Positions 14,662 to 22,599 are shown, counted from the stretch's first letter. The stretch: DNA of 64,000 bases from Hyphomicrobiales bacterium (GCA_900469965.1 UBZP01000026.1:20152-84151); one strand, 5' to 3'. Program-made: numbers and translations. Notes: a model not told the origin generated them from the letters alone.

Positions 14662-16947
14662 ATGACAGGCTTCAGCGTCGATACCAAGCTTTTTCAAGAG
14701 CTCGGCGAACTGTTGGTGGCGAAAGAGAGCACAGCTCTCGTCGAGCTGATCAAGAATGCCTATGATGCAGATGCGACCTTGGTAACAGTGACCGGCGTCA
14801 ATCTCGGCAATGCCTCAAGCGGCAGCATTGTGGTATCCGACGATGGTGTGGGCATGGACAGCGGCGAATTCCGGCGCGGCTTTCTGACCATCGCGGGCCG
14901 CACCAAAAATTCTGGCGACCGTCGATCGCCGGTCTTTGGTCGTCGTTACACCGGCGAAAAGGGGGTTGGACGTCTCGCTTCCCACAAACTGGGGATGGTC
15001 GTAGAAGTTGAGTCGCGCAAAGCCGGACCGGCACCCAGAGGCGCAGTCGCGCTCCCGCCGGCGATATCGGAGGTGATTGCTCGAATAGACTGGGGCGCGA
15101 TCGAGGCACTCGAAACGCTAGACCAAATTGATGGGACCGGGGCGGTGCGCGTCGATGAGCGAGCGATTCCATCCAAGTTCAGTAGCGGTACGACATTGAC
15201 GATCGCCCCGCTGAGGACGGCATGGTCCGACCGTATACGCTCGAGCTTTTTGCGTGAGGCCGCCACGCTCGCGCCCCTAGCCGCAACATGGAAGAAACTA
15301 CCGGTTGGCACTGTGGCCGAGGAGCTGCTGTTCGATGCTCTGCCGATCCGAGATCAGCAGACTGGCGATCCGGGCTTCGAAGTCGTCTTCGGCGGAGATC
15401 TCAGTCTTGGCGACCGCCTGTTGCCAGATGTGGCGGAAGGGGCAAGTTGGATAGCCGAACTCTCATTTGATAGGGACACTGGAATTCTCAGGATAGCTTT
15501 GTCGCCCACGAAAGCTGAGCTCCGTAAATATCCAAGCGCAGAGGGATTCCGCTTGGAAACGAATCTTGGCCCCGACGCGGGCCCGTCCTTTACGGGAAGG
15601 ATACTCCAACGTTCTGGCAAAGTCTGGGATCCGGAGGTGCAGGGCATTCGTGTATTCATGGAAGGTTTTCGGGTGTCGCCCTATGGCGATCTTCGTGACG
15701 ACTGGCTGGGTTTAGAACGAACCTATTTGTCTCGCCAAAAGCGTCAATTGACGAGTCTTGAGGCCCTTGACCCCGACCGAATTCCGGCGGGCTTGAAGGA
15801 CGAAGAATTGGTAACCCAAGGCAACCAAGCCTACATGGGTGGTATTTTTCTACATAGGTCAAGCAGTCCTGGCTTGGAAATGGTGGTCAGCCGCGAAGGG
15901 TTTCTTCCAAGTGCAGCGTTCGATTTCATCACACAATGGACTCGTGTGACGACAGATTTGATCGTTCGGCTGGGATCCGTTGTTCGCAAAGAGATTAAGG
16001 AGATCAAGCACCAGCAGCGCTTAGCGCAACGCGACGCAGGCATTCGCTCGGACGTAAACGAAACTCCGACCGCGCTGCGCGTCAGAGAACAAGCGCTACA
16101 TGTCGAGCGAAGCTTCGCCAACATCCAGGAAGCCGTCGAGCGCAACGATTTCCTCACAGCGGCGCGTGAAGCCAAAGAGCTGCAGCCGAACCTGTCCGAA
16201 ATTCGCGAGATGGCCGATCAGTTCGGCAGCGAAGCCGTACAGTGGCGAGTCTTGGCTTCACTCGGCGCCGAACTCGCGGCATTCGTTCACGAAATCAATG
16301 CCGTTGGCCTTCAGATTTCCGCCCTGGCTCAAGAGCTTGAAGACGCCCTGACGATCGACGACCTTAGACGTACTCGAACGGCGATCCGGAAGGCTCGTCA
16401 AAAAGCATTGGATCTTGCCGACCGGATTCGGCGAAATGCCACCTATTTGGTTGATGCGACGAGCTTCGAGGGACGCCGCCGGCGCGCGCGATTGTCTTTG
16501 CGGGACAGATTTGAAACCGTACGAACATTCTTCGAGTCTAGGATCGCGCAAAGGAAGATCACCCTCGTCGATAACATTCCAACCGATATGCGAACGCCTC
16601 CGATGTTCCCATCCGAGCTGTCCGGCATATTTACAAACCTACTGTCCAATGCGGTCAAGTTCAGCGACGTCGGTGGACGGATCGAAGTCGTGGCACGAGA
16701 GCACGGCGGCTTCTGCGAAGTTCAGATCTCCAACACTGGTGTTGCCGTAGAGCTATCCCGCGCCAGGCGCTTGTTCGATGCATTTCAGTCGACTACCGAG
16801 CGACCTGACGCGATACTTGGTCAAGGCATGGGTATGGGACTGACGATCACCCGCGCTTTCGTTCAGGAGTATGGCGGCGAAATTGAATTTGTCGTCCCTC
16901 CAGATGGTTTCTCTACGGCCATACGTTTCCGTATTCCAACTAGGTAA
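14662..16947 (+). CDS. Dual GHKL protein: MORC/HSP90-like ATPase plus histidine kinase
   Basis: A 761-residue protein with two GHKL ATP-binding domains. The N-terminal one is of the HSP90/MutL/MORC kind: VELIKNAYDAD (Glu28, Asn32, Asp35), DDGVGMD (60-66) and GEKGVGRLA (98-106). The C-terminal one is histidine-kinase-like: an H-box-like FVHEIN with His543, N box FTNLLSNAVKF (Asn659, Asn663) and G2 box GQGMGMGL (720-727). The region at about 440-540 is helical and charged. No membrane segment, so the input is cytosolic. The next gene is a response regulator with a complete pocket, so phosphotransfer is plausible. MutL/MORC-like ATPases are known in restriction-modification islands; their fusion to a kinase half is unusual. 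Confidence 0.85.
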   Translation: MTGFSVDTKLFQELGELLVAKESTALVELIKNAYDADATLVTVTGVNLGNASSGSIVVSDDGVGMDSGEFRRGFLTIAGRTKNSGDRRSPVFGRRYTGEKGVGRLASHKLGMVVEVESRKAGPAPRGAVALPPAISEVIARIDWGAIEALETLDQIDGTGAVRVDERAIPSKFSSGTTLTIAPLRTAWSDRIRSSFLREAATLAPLAATWKKLPVGTVAEELLFDALPIRDQQTGDPGFEVVFGGDLSLGDRLLPDVAEGASWIAELSFDRDTGILRIALSPTKAELRKYPSAEGFRLETNLGPDAGPSFTGRILQRSGKVWDPEVQGIRVFMEGFRVSPYGDLRDDWLGLERTYLSRQKRQLTSLEALDPDRIPAGLKDEELVTQGNQAYMGGIFLHRSSSPGLEMVVSREGFLPSAAFDFITQWTRVTTDLIVRLGSVVRKEIKEIKHQQRLAQRDAGIRSDVNETPTALRVREQALHVERSFANIQEAVERNDFLTAAREAKELQPNLSEIREMADQFGSEAVQWRVLASLGAELAAFVHEINAVGLQISALAQELEDALTIDDLRRTRTAIRKARQKALDLADRIRRNATYLVDATSFEGRRRRARLSLRDRFETVRTFFESRIAQRKITLVDNIPTDMRTPPMFPSELSGIFTNLLSNAVKFSDVGGRIEVVAREHGGFCEVQISNTGVAVELSRARRLFDAFQSTTERPDAILGQGMGMGLTITRAFVQEYGGEIEFVVPPDGFSTAIRFRIPTR

Positions 16948-16951
16948 CCTC

Positions 16952-18082
16952 ATGCCAGACATTGTATATATTGATGATGAGCCAGGTGATTTTCTATCCA
17001 AGGCAGGAGCGCGCAGCACACGGGTAGAGCCTTTCGAGTTCGAGGAAGGTGGCTCAAACGATGCTGCCTTCGCCGCGGCAAAAGCAGCGAATGTTTGGCT
17101 GTTTGACTTTTTCCTGATCACCCCAGCCCATTCGGAACTCGGAGACGAGAATGGATTGAGTCTCTTCCAGAAATGGAAAGTGACAAACGGGGGACGCCCG
17201 ACCACAGTGGTAGTCAGCAGTGACATTGAGAAAGCTGTGGGGGAACCACTTGGTCGTTTGGAGCGTCATCATGTGATTGCACAAAAGCACGGCGTAGAAT
17301 GGGTGGGAACGAAAACAGAGGAAACGTTTGATCGAATCATAGAACTTGCTGATGCTGCCGACCTTATTGGCAAAAATCTTCAGATCACCCCCCTCGATAA
17401 CAAGCAATTCGGCACCTACGATCCGAGAAAGCTCTGCTTTGACGTTCTGAACGCACCCCACGACGCAGAATGGGCGAATAGCGCAATGCGCCAGATCGAC
17501 CGCGCCCGTCCGCCAAGGGAGATTCCGACTGCGTCTGGTGCAATTGCTGCTCAGTCTATCGTCGGTTGGCTGATCACACATGTACTACCTTACCCATCGT
17601 TTTTGCTTACGGACAGGCAAGCGGCTCTTCGCCTTGAGCTGACACCGGCGAGTTTCAGAGCCCTCGTCGACGCTGTGGAAACCAAGGGTGGCAACAAACC
17701 CAATCAAGCCAAGCTCAATGCCAGCAAGTACAATGGCCCGCTATCAAAATTCTTAGGACCGCGGTGGTGGCGCGCTGCGATCGACGATCTCGCATGGCAT
17801 CTATCACAGGATGGTGCCGGCTTTCGTCCCGCCCTACAAGAACTCTCGGACACCCTCGCGGTCTCGTGGTTGGAACAATCAGAACCAGTTTTAATATCCG
17901 ATGCGGATCTTGTCGAAACTGATGAGATCGCAGAAGCAAGCGACTGCGTGCGAGTGACCAATGAAGATTTTCCCGCAAGCATTGATCCAGCTTGGGTGCG
18001 GATAGAAGCAGCGCGCTCAGATAGGAAACTAGCAGCAAAGGTCATCTTTGAGGATCGCGAACTTCTGGAAGCTGGCGAATGA
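16952..18082 (+). CDS. Response regulator with unknown C-terminal domain
   Basis: A 376-residue protein (ATG 16952, five bases after the upstream stop). Residues 1-120 form a receiver domain: acidic pair Asp8-Asp9 in VYIDDEP, phospho-acceptor Asp52 in NVWLFDFF, Ser89 in VVVSSD and Lys112 in VIAQKHGVEW. The remaining 250 residues match no output domain I know. A long insertion after Asp52 (LITPAHSELGDENG) is atypical. It should receive phosphate from the dual GHKL protein; the output could control the DNA-modification or nuclease components. Coupled to the next gene by ATGA overlap. Confidence 0.8.
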   Translation: MPDIVYIDDEPGDFLSKAGARSTRVEPFEFEEGGSNDAAFAAAKAANVWLFDFFLITPAHSELGDENGLSLFQKWKVTNGGRPTTVVVSSDIEKAVGEPLGRLERHHVIAQKHGVEWVGTKTEETFDRIIELADAADLIGKNLQITPLDNKQFGTYDPRKLCFDVLNAPHDAEWANSAMRQIDRARPPREIPTASGAIAAQSIVGWLITHVLPYPSFLLTDRQAALRLELTPASFRALVDAVETKGGNKPNQAKLNASKYNGPLSKFLGPRWWRAAIDDLAWHLSQDGAGFRPALQELSDTLAVSWLEQSEPVLISDADLVETDEIAEASDCVRVTNEDFPASIDPAWVRIEAARSDRKLAAKVIFEDRELLEAGE

Positions 18083-18783
18083 AGATAAGTCTAAAAGCAT
18101 ATGCCAATGAACTGAGTTTCTGGATCGAGCCTCTGAAGTCATTCGTCGGTAAAGAGTCTCACCGCACACTGTCAAATCTCAAGGATCAGCTTGAGAACGG
18201 ACGGGACAATCTTCGTCCCACGTTTGACTGGAAATTAGACAAGCCGATCGTGACGATACTGGCCGATCGCTACGATGGAGCCGATAAATCCCCTCACAAA
18301 GTTAAAATAGGATGGCAATTCGAATCCACTTTCCAAAGTAACGAGCAATCAAGGAAAACGGGGGTCTGGACAGTTACGAAAATGGTCACCCACATCCGTG
18401 TATATAACGCGGACAATGATGAAGAGATCCTACATTTTCATCATGACCTAAAGAACCCCGGGCAGCTTGGCCCGCATGTTCACATGCAATTCTCTGAGCA
18501 CTATCTTAAGGACAAAGGTCGCATACCCATCGCCGTACCCCGATTTCCGGTGTCGGCAATATTGCCCACCGATTGCTTCGATCTGGTCCTCGCCGAGTTT
18601 TTTCCGTTCGAATGGCCTAAGTCTCAGTCTGGCTCTCACGGCTTAACAACCCTCCGCAGCAGTCAACGGACCCGGTTCATCGCAATCTCAGATGCCTTGC
18701 GAAAGCAATGGGATGCATCGCCGAAGCTAACACCGATCGCCGCCACTCAAAACTGCTATATGACAGACTTGCAGATAGCCTGA
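18079..18783 (+). CDS. Unknown His-rich protein of the methylase/GHKL module
   Basis: A 234-residue soluble protein that I do not recognise. The middle contains ILHFHHDLKNPGQLGPHVHM (about residues 120-139) with several closely spaced histidines, which could bind a metal, followed by VPRFPVSAILPTDCFDLVLA and EFFPFEWP. The N terminus has a charged helix. Sandwiched between the response regulator and the cytosine methyltransferase with overlapping codons at both ends, it is an obligate-looking component and a candidate effector or nuclease. Confidence 0.75.
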   Translation: MKISLKAYANELSFWIEPLKSFVGKESHRTLSNLKDQLENGRDNLRPTFDWKLDKPIVTILADRYDGADKSPHKVKIGWQFESTFQSNEQSRKTGVWTVTKMVTHIRVYNADNDEEILHFHHDLKNPGQLGPHVHMQFSEHYLKDKGRIPIAVPRFPVSAILPTDCFDLVLAEFFPFEWPKSQSGSHGLTTLRSSQRTRFIAISDALRKQWDASPKLTPIAATQNCYMTDLQIA

Positions 18784-19889
18784 TGCGAATCGTCAGTCTT
18801 TTCAGCGGATGCGGTGGTTTCGAAGCTGGTTTCGACGAGCTCCACCAAACTGTGCTTGTAAACGACGTCGCCCCGAGCGCGCGCGACGTACTTCGGCAAC
18901 GATTTACCAATATTCCTCTGATAGAGGACGTTCGAAACGTCCAACCAAGGGATATCATCGCCGCCGACGCTCTCGTCGCGGGCTTCCCATGCCAAGATGT
19001 CTCAATCGTTGGTGGGCAACGCGGCTTGGCAGGTACTCGATCGGCTTTGGTCGAGCATGTCTTCCGTCTAGCGTCTGCAACCCGTCCGTCACATATAATA
19101 TTGGAGAATGTGCAGTCCATCCGCTTCGTTCATGGCGGTCGAGTTTTACTGTATCTCATGCACGCTGCGGAACGCCTCGGTTACGCCTGGGCATATCGAA
19201 CGTTGGACAGCAGAGCTTTCGGATTACCTCAACGACGCCGACGCTTTTACTTCATTGCATCACGGGATTCCGATCCGGGCGAGGTGCTCCTCTCTGATGC
19301 AGGCATTCCCCTACCTACGCCCGCGCTAGACCAATCGTTGCCGGTCGGCTTTTATTGGACAGAAGGCAGAAGCGGCCATGGCTTGACTGCCGACGCGATA
19401 CCGCCGTTGAAGACCGGTTCGTCAATCGGCATACCTTCGCCGCCAGCCGTCCTGTTTCCAGATGGAGGCGTCAAAGTTCCGACCATCGAGACGGCTGAGA
19501 GGTTCCAGGGGTTTCCAGAGGGCTGGACGGAAGCTGCACCTCCGCGCCTTCGATGGGGACTAGTTGGAAACGCGGTGAGCGTCCCGGTAGTCCGATGGAT
19601 TTCTAATCGGATGAATTCTCCTGCACCATGGGACCGCAAACTTTCTTCACCCATGCCAGACGGACCTATGTGGCCGTTGGCCGCTTGGGGAGATGGACGA
19701 GGCTTACGTCTTGCAGTGAGCGTCCAGGAAGCGCCAAGTTCACTTGAACTTGGGCGAATAAGCAATGGCGACTATTCGTGGAGCGATTTGTCAGAGCGCG
19801 CTCTTTCAGGATTTGTGACGAGGGCTCGCGAGAGCCGATTGCGCTATCCGGGAGGTTTCTTAGAGCAGCTTGAGGCCAGATTACGATAG
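18783..19889 (+). CDS. C5-cytosine DNA methyltransferase
   Basis: A 368-residue m5C methyltransferase. The ATG at 18783 overlaps the previous stop (TGATG). Motif I is VSLFSGCGGFEAG at the N terminus; catalytic motif IV is GFPCQD; motif VI is ILENV; motif VIII is QRRRRFYFIA; motifs IX/X are ERFQGFPEGW and GNAVSVPV. The target-recognition stretch lies between about 180 and 240. About 80 residues extend beyond motif X. It likely modifies host DNA for self-recognition together with the divergent adenine methylase. Its products are also the natural source of T:G mismatches for Vsr. Confidence 0.92.
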   Translation: MRIVSLFSGCGGFEAGFDELHQTVLVNDVAPSARDVLRQRFTNIPLIEDVRNVQPRDIIAADALVAGFPCQDVSIVGGQRGLAGTRSALVEHVFRLASATRPSHIILENVQSIRFVHGGRVLLYLMHAAERLGYAWAYRTLDSRAFGLPQRRRRFYFIASRDSDPGEVLLSDAGIPLPTPALDQSLPVGFYWTEGRSGHGLTADAIPPLKTGSSIGIPSPPAVLFPDGGVKVPTIETAERFQGFPEGWTEAAPPRLRWGLVGNAVSVPVVRWISNRMNSPAPWDRKLSSPMPDGPMWPLAAWGDGRGLRLAVSVQEAPSSLELGRISNGDYSWSDLSERALSGFVTRARESRLRYPGGFLEQLEARLR

Positions 19890-20293
19890 GCGCGTTCACA
19901 GCTTATTCAAAAGCACTAAAAAGTCCGAAACGGGCGGAATGCAGACGCCGCCCTGTTCACACCGTTCACGTAGCACCAAGACCAAGCCCAAAGACGTTAC
20001 AGATTTGCTACATTAACATACGCGAAATTGTTGTATTTGAATTATTTAACGTTGCAGACCAGTCGATCACGCCTGCAGGCGTTTGCGTTCTCTCGCCAAA
20101 TTTCTGCTCAGTTCCGACGCGCGCGCCCGTATGGCGGCGTTGTCGGGAAGAACGTAGGTGAGTCCTCCCACCCTCCCGACGCACCACATTACGCCCACAG
20201 GCGCCCGAGGCCGGTCTTGGGCCTGGGAGCGCGTAGGCAGCCGTTCGACGAGACAGAAGCTGTCAGCTAGTTACATGTTTCGCGCAACCGCGA
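19890..20293. other. Intergenic region at the left edge of the NTase/TIM cassette
   Basis: It contains a weak GGGCGG/CCGCCC hairpin (19932-19953) after the cytosine methyltransferase gene, an att-like repeat (20058-20069 core) and AT-rich sequence around 20010-20055 carrying a TTTGCTACA motif. A 40-codon minus-strand frame (20067-20189, beginning MWCVGRVGGL) ends with its TGA inside the att core. Its C-terminal part (SELSRNLARERKRLQA) looks natural, but I cannot identify it. Confidence 0.5.
20058..20069. repeat. Left copy of the dusA-type attachment core
   Basis: ACCAGTCGATCA here is identical to 22335-22346, the core within dusA. The flanks align for about 60-80 bp upstream with gaps (TTGTT, TTATTT, TTGCTACA-type motifs), more than the core alone would predict. 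This suggests an att site or integrase arm region left by an earlier insertion at the same target. Confidence 0.55.
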
Positions 20294-21016
20294 TCAAGCT
20301 GCAAATCCCCGAGAGCCCGCTGCGGCAGTATGCGTCACGAGCTCTTCTGTCGCGGCTATCTCTCGTGCAATTTCAGTTCGCCCGACCATAGACTCGATAA
20401 TGACCGGTGTACGAGACAAGATGGTGGCAAAAGGCTCGTACGCTCGTCTTGCAGCGAATGACATCGCGAAATGCGAGCCCTTGCTGTTTATTTCACTGAT
20501 ATGGAACTGGGCCAAGCGATCTGCGAACCGCCGCAGAATGCGCACCGCTTGGTTCATCGAAGAGTCTATCTGCCGGGCATGAGCAAGGTCGAGGCAAAGC
20601 TTAGCTTCCGGCAGCCTGTCAAAAAACGGCTCTAATTCGTCTGCAGTTCTCCCTATTGGTTTTCGGGAGTCCATGTTTTCCAAGCAGAGCCGCGCTCCTA
20701 TACCACGCCAATAGTCAAAGTTGGCGATGGTATCTGGGTGAACGACAATATTTAAGCCAAAATCCGCAATCACCATAAGCTTTCGAACCAAGGATTTCTC
20801 ATCATCGAAATTGGTCGGCGCGTGAAAGCTAATGTAACGGTACCGTTGGCTTAAACGAGGCAGAAGACCAGGCAGCGCCTCCAACAACGCGGGCAGTTCA
20901 GCGGCGCGTAATGCAGACAACTCCACTGCTGATGTACGTGTTGGCTCAAGCAGCTCTAACGCGGTAACAAAATCGTCTTTGGCTATCGCGCCCGTTGAAA
21001 AACCGATGGTGATCAT
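20294..21016 (-). CDS. TIM-barrel protein (AP endonuclease 2 / xylose isomerase-like)
   Basis: A 240-residue protein with the pattern of the sugar-phosphate isomerase/endonuclease IV TIM barrel. Candidate metal ligands are spread along the strands: His65 (FHAP), His93 (VHPD), Glu113 (LENMD), Asp143/His146 (LDLAH), His172 (FHISEI), His182 and a late Glu in PVIIES. It could isomerise or epimerise a sugar, or cut DNA at abasic sites; sequence does not decide. It follows the nucleotidyltransferase gene with a one-base stop/start overlap, so the two act together. Confidence 0.75.
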   Translation of the reverse strand: MITIGFSTGAIAKDDFVTALELLEPTRTSAVELSALRAAELPALLEALPGLLPRLSQRYRYISFHAPTNFDDEKSLVRKLMVIADFGLNIVVHPDTIANFDYWRGIGARLCLENMDSRKPIGRTADELEPFFDRLPEAKLCLDLAHARQIDSSMNQAVRILRRFADRLAQFHISEINSKGSHFAMSFAARRAYEPFATILSRTPVIIESMVGRTEIAREIAATEELVTHTAAAGSRGFAA

Positions 21017-22071
21017 CAGAATACTCCGTATTTTTTTACCAACTTGGCCACTGCTGGATCCGCGTCGAACAATAAATCGGTTAGCGCCGTGTCAAATCGA
21101 CTTGCTATTTCTCTAGTCTGTAAAAATACCTTGTCTTCATACGCTTCTTCCGGCGACAAGCCTTCAAGCCGCTTGCGCATGGTCTCATCATCAAGAATGG
21201 CGAGAAACGCATCATAGTTGTCAAAAATATTTGTGGCCAAAGAAGGCGCATAGCGCTCGACGATTTCAGCTAACGACAAAAGCGGCGGCCGCTTCGTCCA
21301 GGCGAGCAGATGGTCAACGAGATCCTGAGCTTCATAGTCATTGTCCGCCTGAGAGCGGTTCTCAAGCGCCCACGAAAGACACATAAAAAAGCCGGAGACA
21401 AACAGTAGCTTCCGCGACATCCGAAGCTTTATGTTTCGTAGCGCCCACTTTTGACCCGCCCGTGCCCGGTACTTGTTGGCGTAGTCAACCGCCATGGTCC
21501 GCCAAAAGCGAACGACATCATTCAAGAGAAAACGGGGAATCCGGTCTGGACGTTTATTGCTTCCGATGAAGCTGGCATCTTCTTGGACATAGCGGTTCAG
21601 AACTGCTTGCACGATGCGGGCGTGCGTCTCTACGCTCCCAGCTACATTAATGGGCGTAGACTCTAACAAAAGTAACAGGCGGCGGGTCATATTTTTGTTA
21701 GAATCCTCATCGCCACCAACCGCATGTACCAGATCGTGGCTGAAGATGAGGCCCCCGAAAACTTCTGTCGGACCCGGTTTTCCAAACCCTTCATTCTCAA
21801 GATCGGACGTGAGTTTGTGCACTATCTGCAGATGTAAGGAATCTGCGCGTCCATCGATGAGCACCGTCCAGTCAAGATCACTCCCAATCGTGTATTCGCC
21901 ACGGGCCAACGAGCCGAACACGACAAAACTCCCTTCGTCCGTGGGGAGCAAACCCTCCGCAAGTTTGGCAAGAACCCTCAAACGATCCGCGCTACGGCCT
22001 TCGGCTTGGCTAATGTGGCTCCATCGCGAGGGATCGCCCCCTCTGAGTCGGTCAAGTGCGGTTTGTGTCAT
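21016..22071 (-). CDS. Nucleotidyltransferase-domain protein
   Basis: A 351-residue protein starting at ATG 22071. The N-terminal nucleotidyltransferase fold has the signature FGSLARGEYTIGSDLDW: Gly53-Ser54 and catalytic-type Asp65 and Asp67. About 200 helical residues follow (LLNDVVRFWRTMAVDYANKY, FFMCLSWALENR). This resembles GlnD/DUF294-type or minimal-nucleotidyltransferase proteins that attach a nucleotide to a protein or small molecule. Paired with a TIM-barrel enzyme and lying between two att-like repeats, it is mobile cargo, perhaps a defence or toxin-like module. Codon use is lower-GC than the core. Confidence 0.8.
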   Translation of the reverse strand: MTQTALDRLRGGDPSRWSHISQAEGRSADRLRVLAKLAEGLLPTDEGSFVVFGSLARGEYTIGSDLDWTVLIDGRADSLHLQIVHKLTSDLENEGFGKPGPTEVFGGLIFSHDLVHAVGGDEDSNKNMTRRLLLLLESTPINVAGSVETHARIVQAVLNRYVQEDASFIGSNKRPDRIPRFLLNDVVRFWRTMAVDYANKYRARAGQKWALRNIKLRMSRKLLFVSGFFMCLSWALENRSQADNDYEAQDLVDHLLAWTKRPPLLSLAEIVERYAPSLATNIFDNYDAFLAILDDETMRKRLEGLSPEEAYEDKVFLQTREIASRFDTALTDLLFDADPAVAKLVKKYGVF

Positions 22072-22140
22072 AGGATGCTCGCCTTGAATCAGTCTCCCAT
22101 TTTTTAAACCTTTCGCGTGGCTTTGTCTCTCTTGTGTCGA

Positions 22141-22174
22141 CGGAACCGTTCGCTCTGTAGAATGAACGGTACCG
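22141..22174. promoter_or_regulatory. Inverted repeat upstream of the NTase/TIM operon
   Basis: CGGAACCGTTC (22141-22151) and GAACGGTACCG (22164-22174) form an 11-bp inverted repeat with one mismatch and a 12-bp spacer, 70-100 bp upstream of the start at 22071. It is the right size and place for an operator; the regulator is unknown. Confidence 0.45.
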
Positions 22175-22317
22175 GTGTATCGAGAACAATGGACCGACTG
22201 AGCGGCTGATATGAAGCGCAAAGGGCCTCCGCCTCGTGATGCTAACATAGCAGATGACTCACCAAGACCTTGCTACAATTTCGCTACACCGACGACGTCC
22301 ACATTGTTTTATTTTGG

Positions 22318-22398
22318 TTATTTCGAACTTTCAAACCAGTCGATCATCGGCGCCGTGGCGAAGAGCTTCGTCCCCGTCTTGCGTGCCTTGTGGTACAT
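22318..22398 (-). pseudogene. dusA: dusA 5' fragment, split by element insertion
   Basis: From the ATG at 22398 the frame reads MYHKARKTGTKLFATAPMID then Trp, the N-terminal start of tRNA-dihydrouridine synthase A (the APMxDWTDRHCR motif), and then departs into a non-homologous FESSK and a stop. The break falls inside the conserved motif, the known target of dusA-specific integrases in Proteobacteria. The rest of dusA is not in this window and should lie beyond the left edge of the element. Many dusA elements supply a substitute 5' end, so the gene may still be functional there. Confidence 0.8.
22335..22346. repeat. Right attachment core in dusA
   Basis: ACCAGTCGATCA (the reverse of TGATCGACTGGT, coding IDW of DusA) marks the right junction of the integrated DNA: sequence right of it is dusA and core chromosome; sequence left is foreign. 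An identical core is at 20058-20069. Confidence 0.65.
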
Positions 22399-22599
22399 GG
22401 TCGGTTCCTGTGGGTCGGGTTGCCGATGCCGCGATGGCCGCGTGCGATCGCGCACCGTGCCGTGCTGCCGGAAAAGATGGTTTCGCGGCGCTCATAGCGC
22501 AAGACGGGCGAAAAAACCACCCTCGCCGCCACAGGCCGCGTGTTCCCGCGCCGCCGGGCGATGCTAGACTGTGCCCAGGAGAATCGAAAAGAGACCGCC

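Noticed and set aside
18708..18782. Longer N terminus for the cytosine methyltransferase
   Set aside because: It would overlap the previous gene by 75 bp; the ATG at 18783 places motif I at the usual distance and forms a TGATG overlap.
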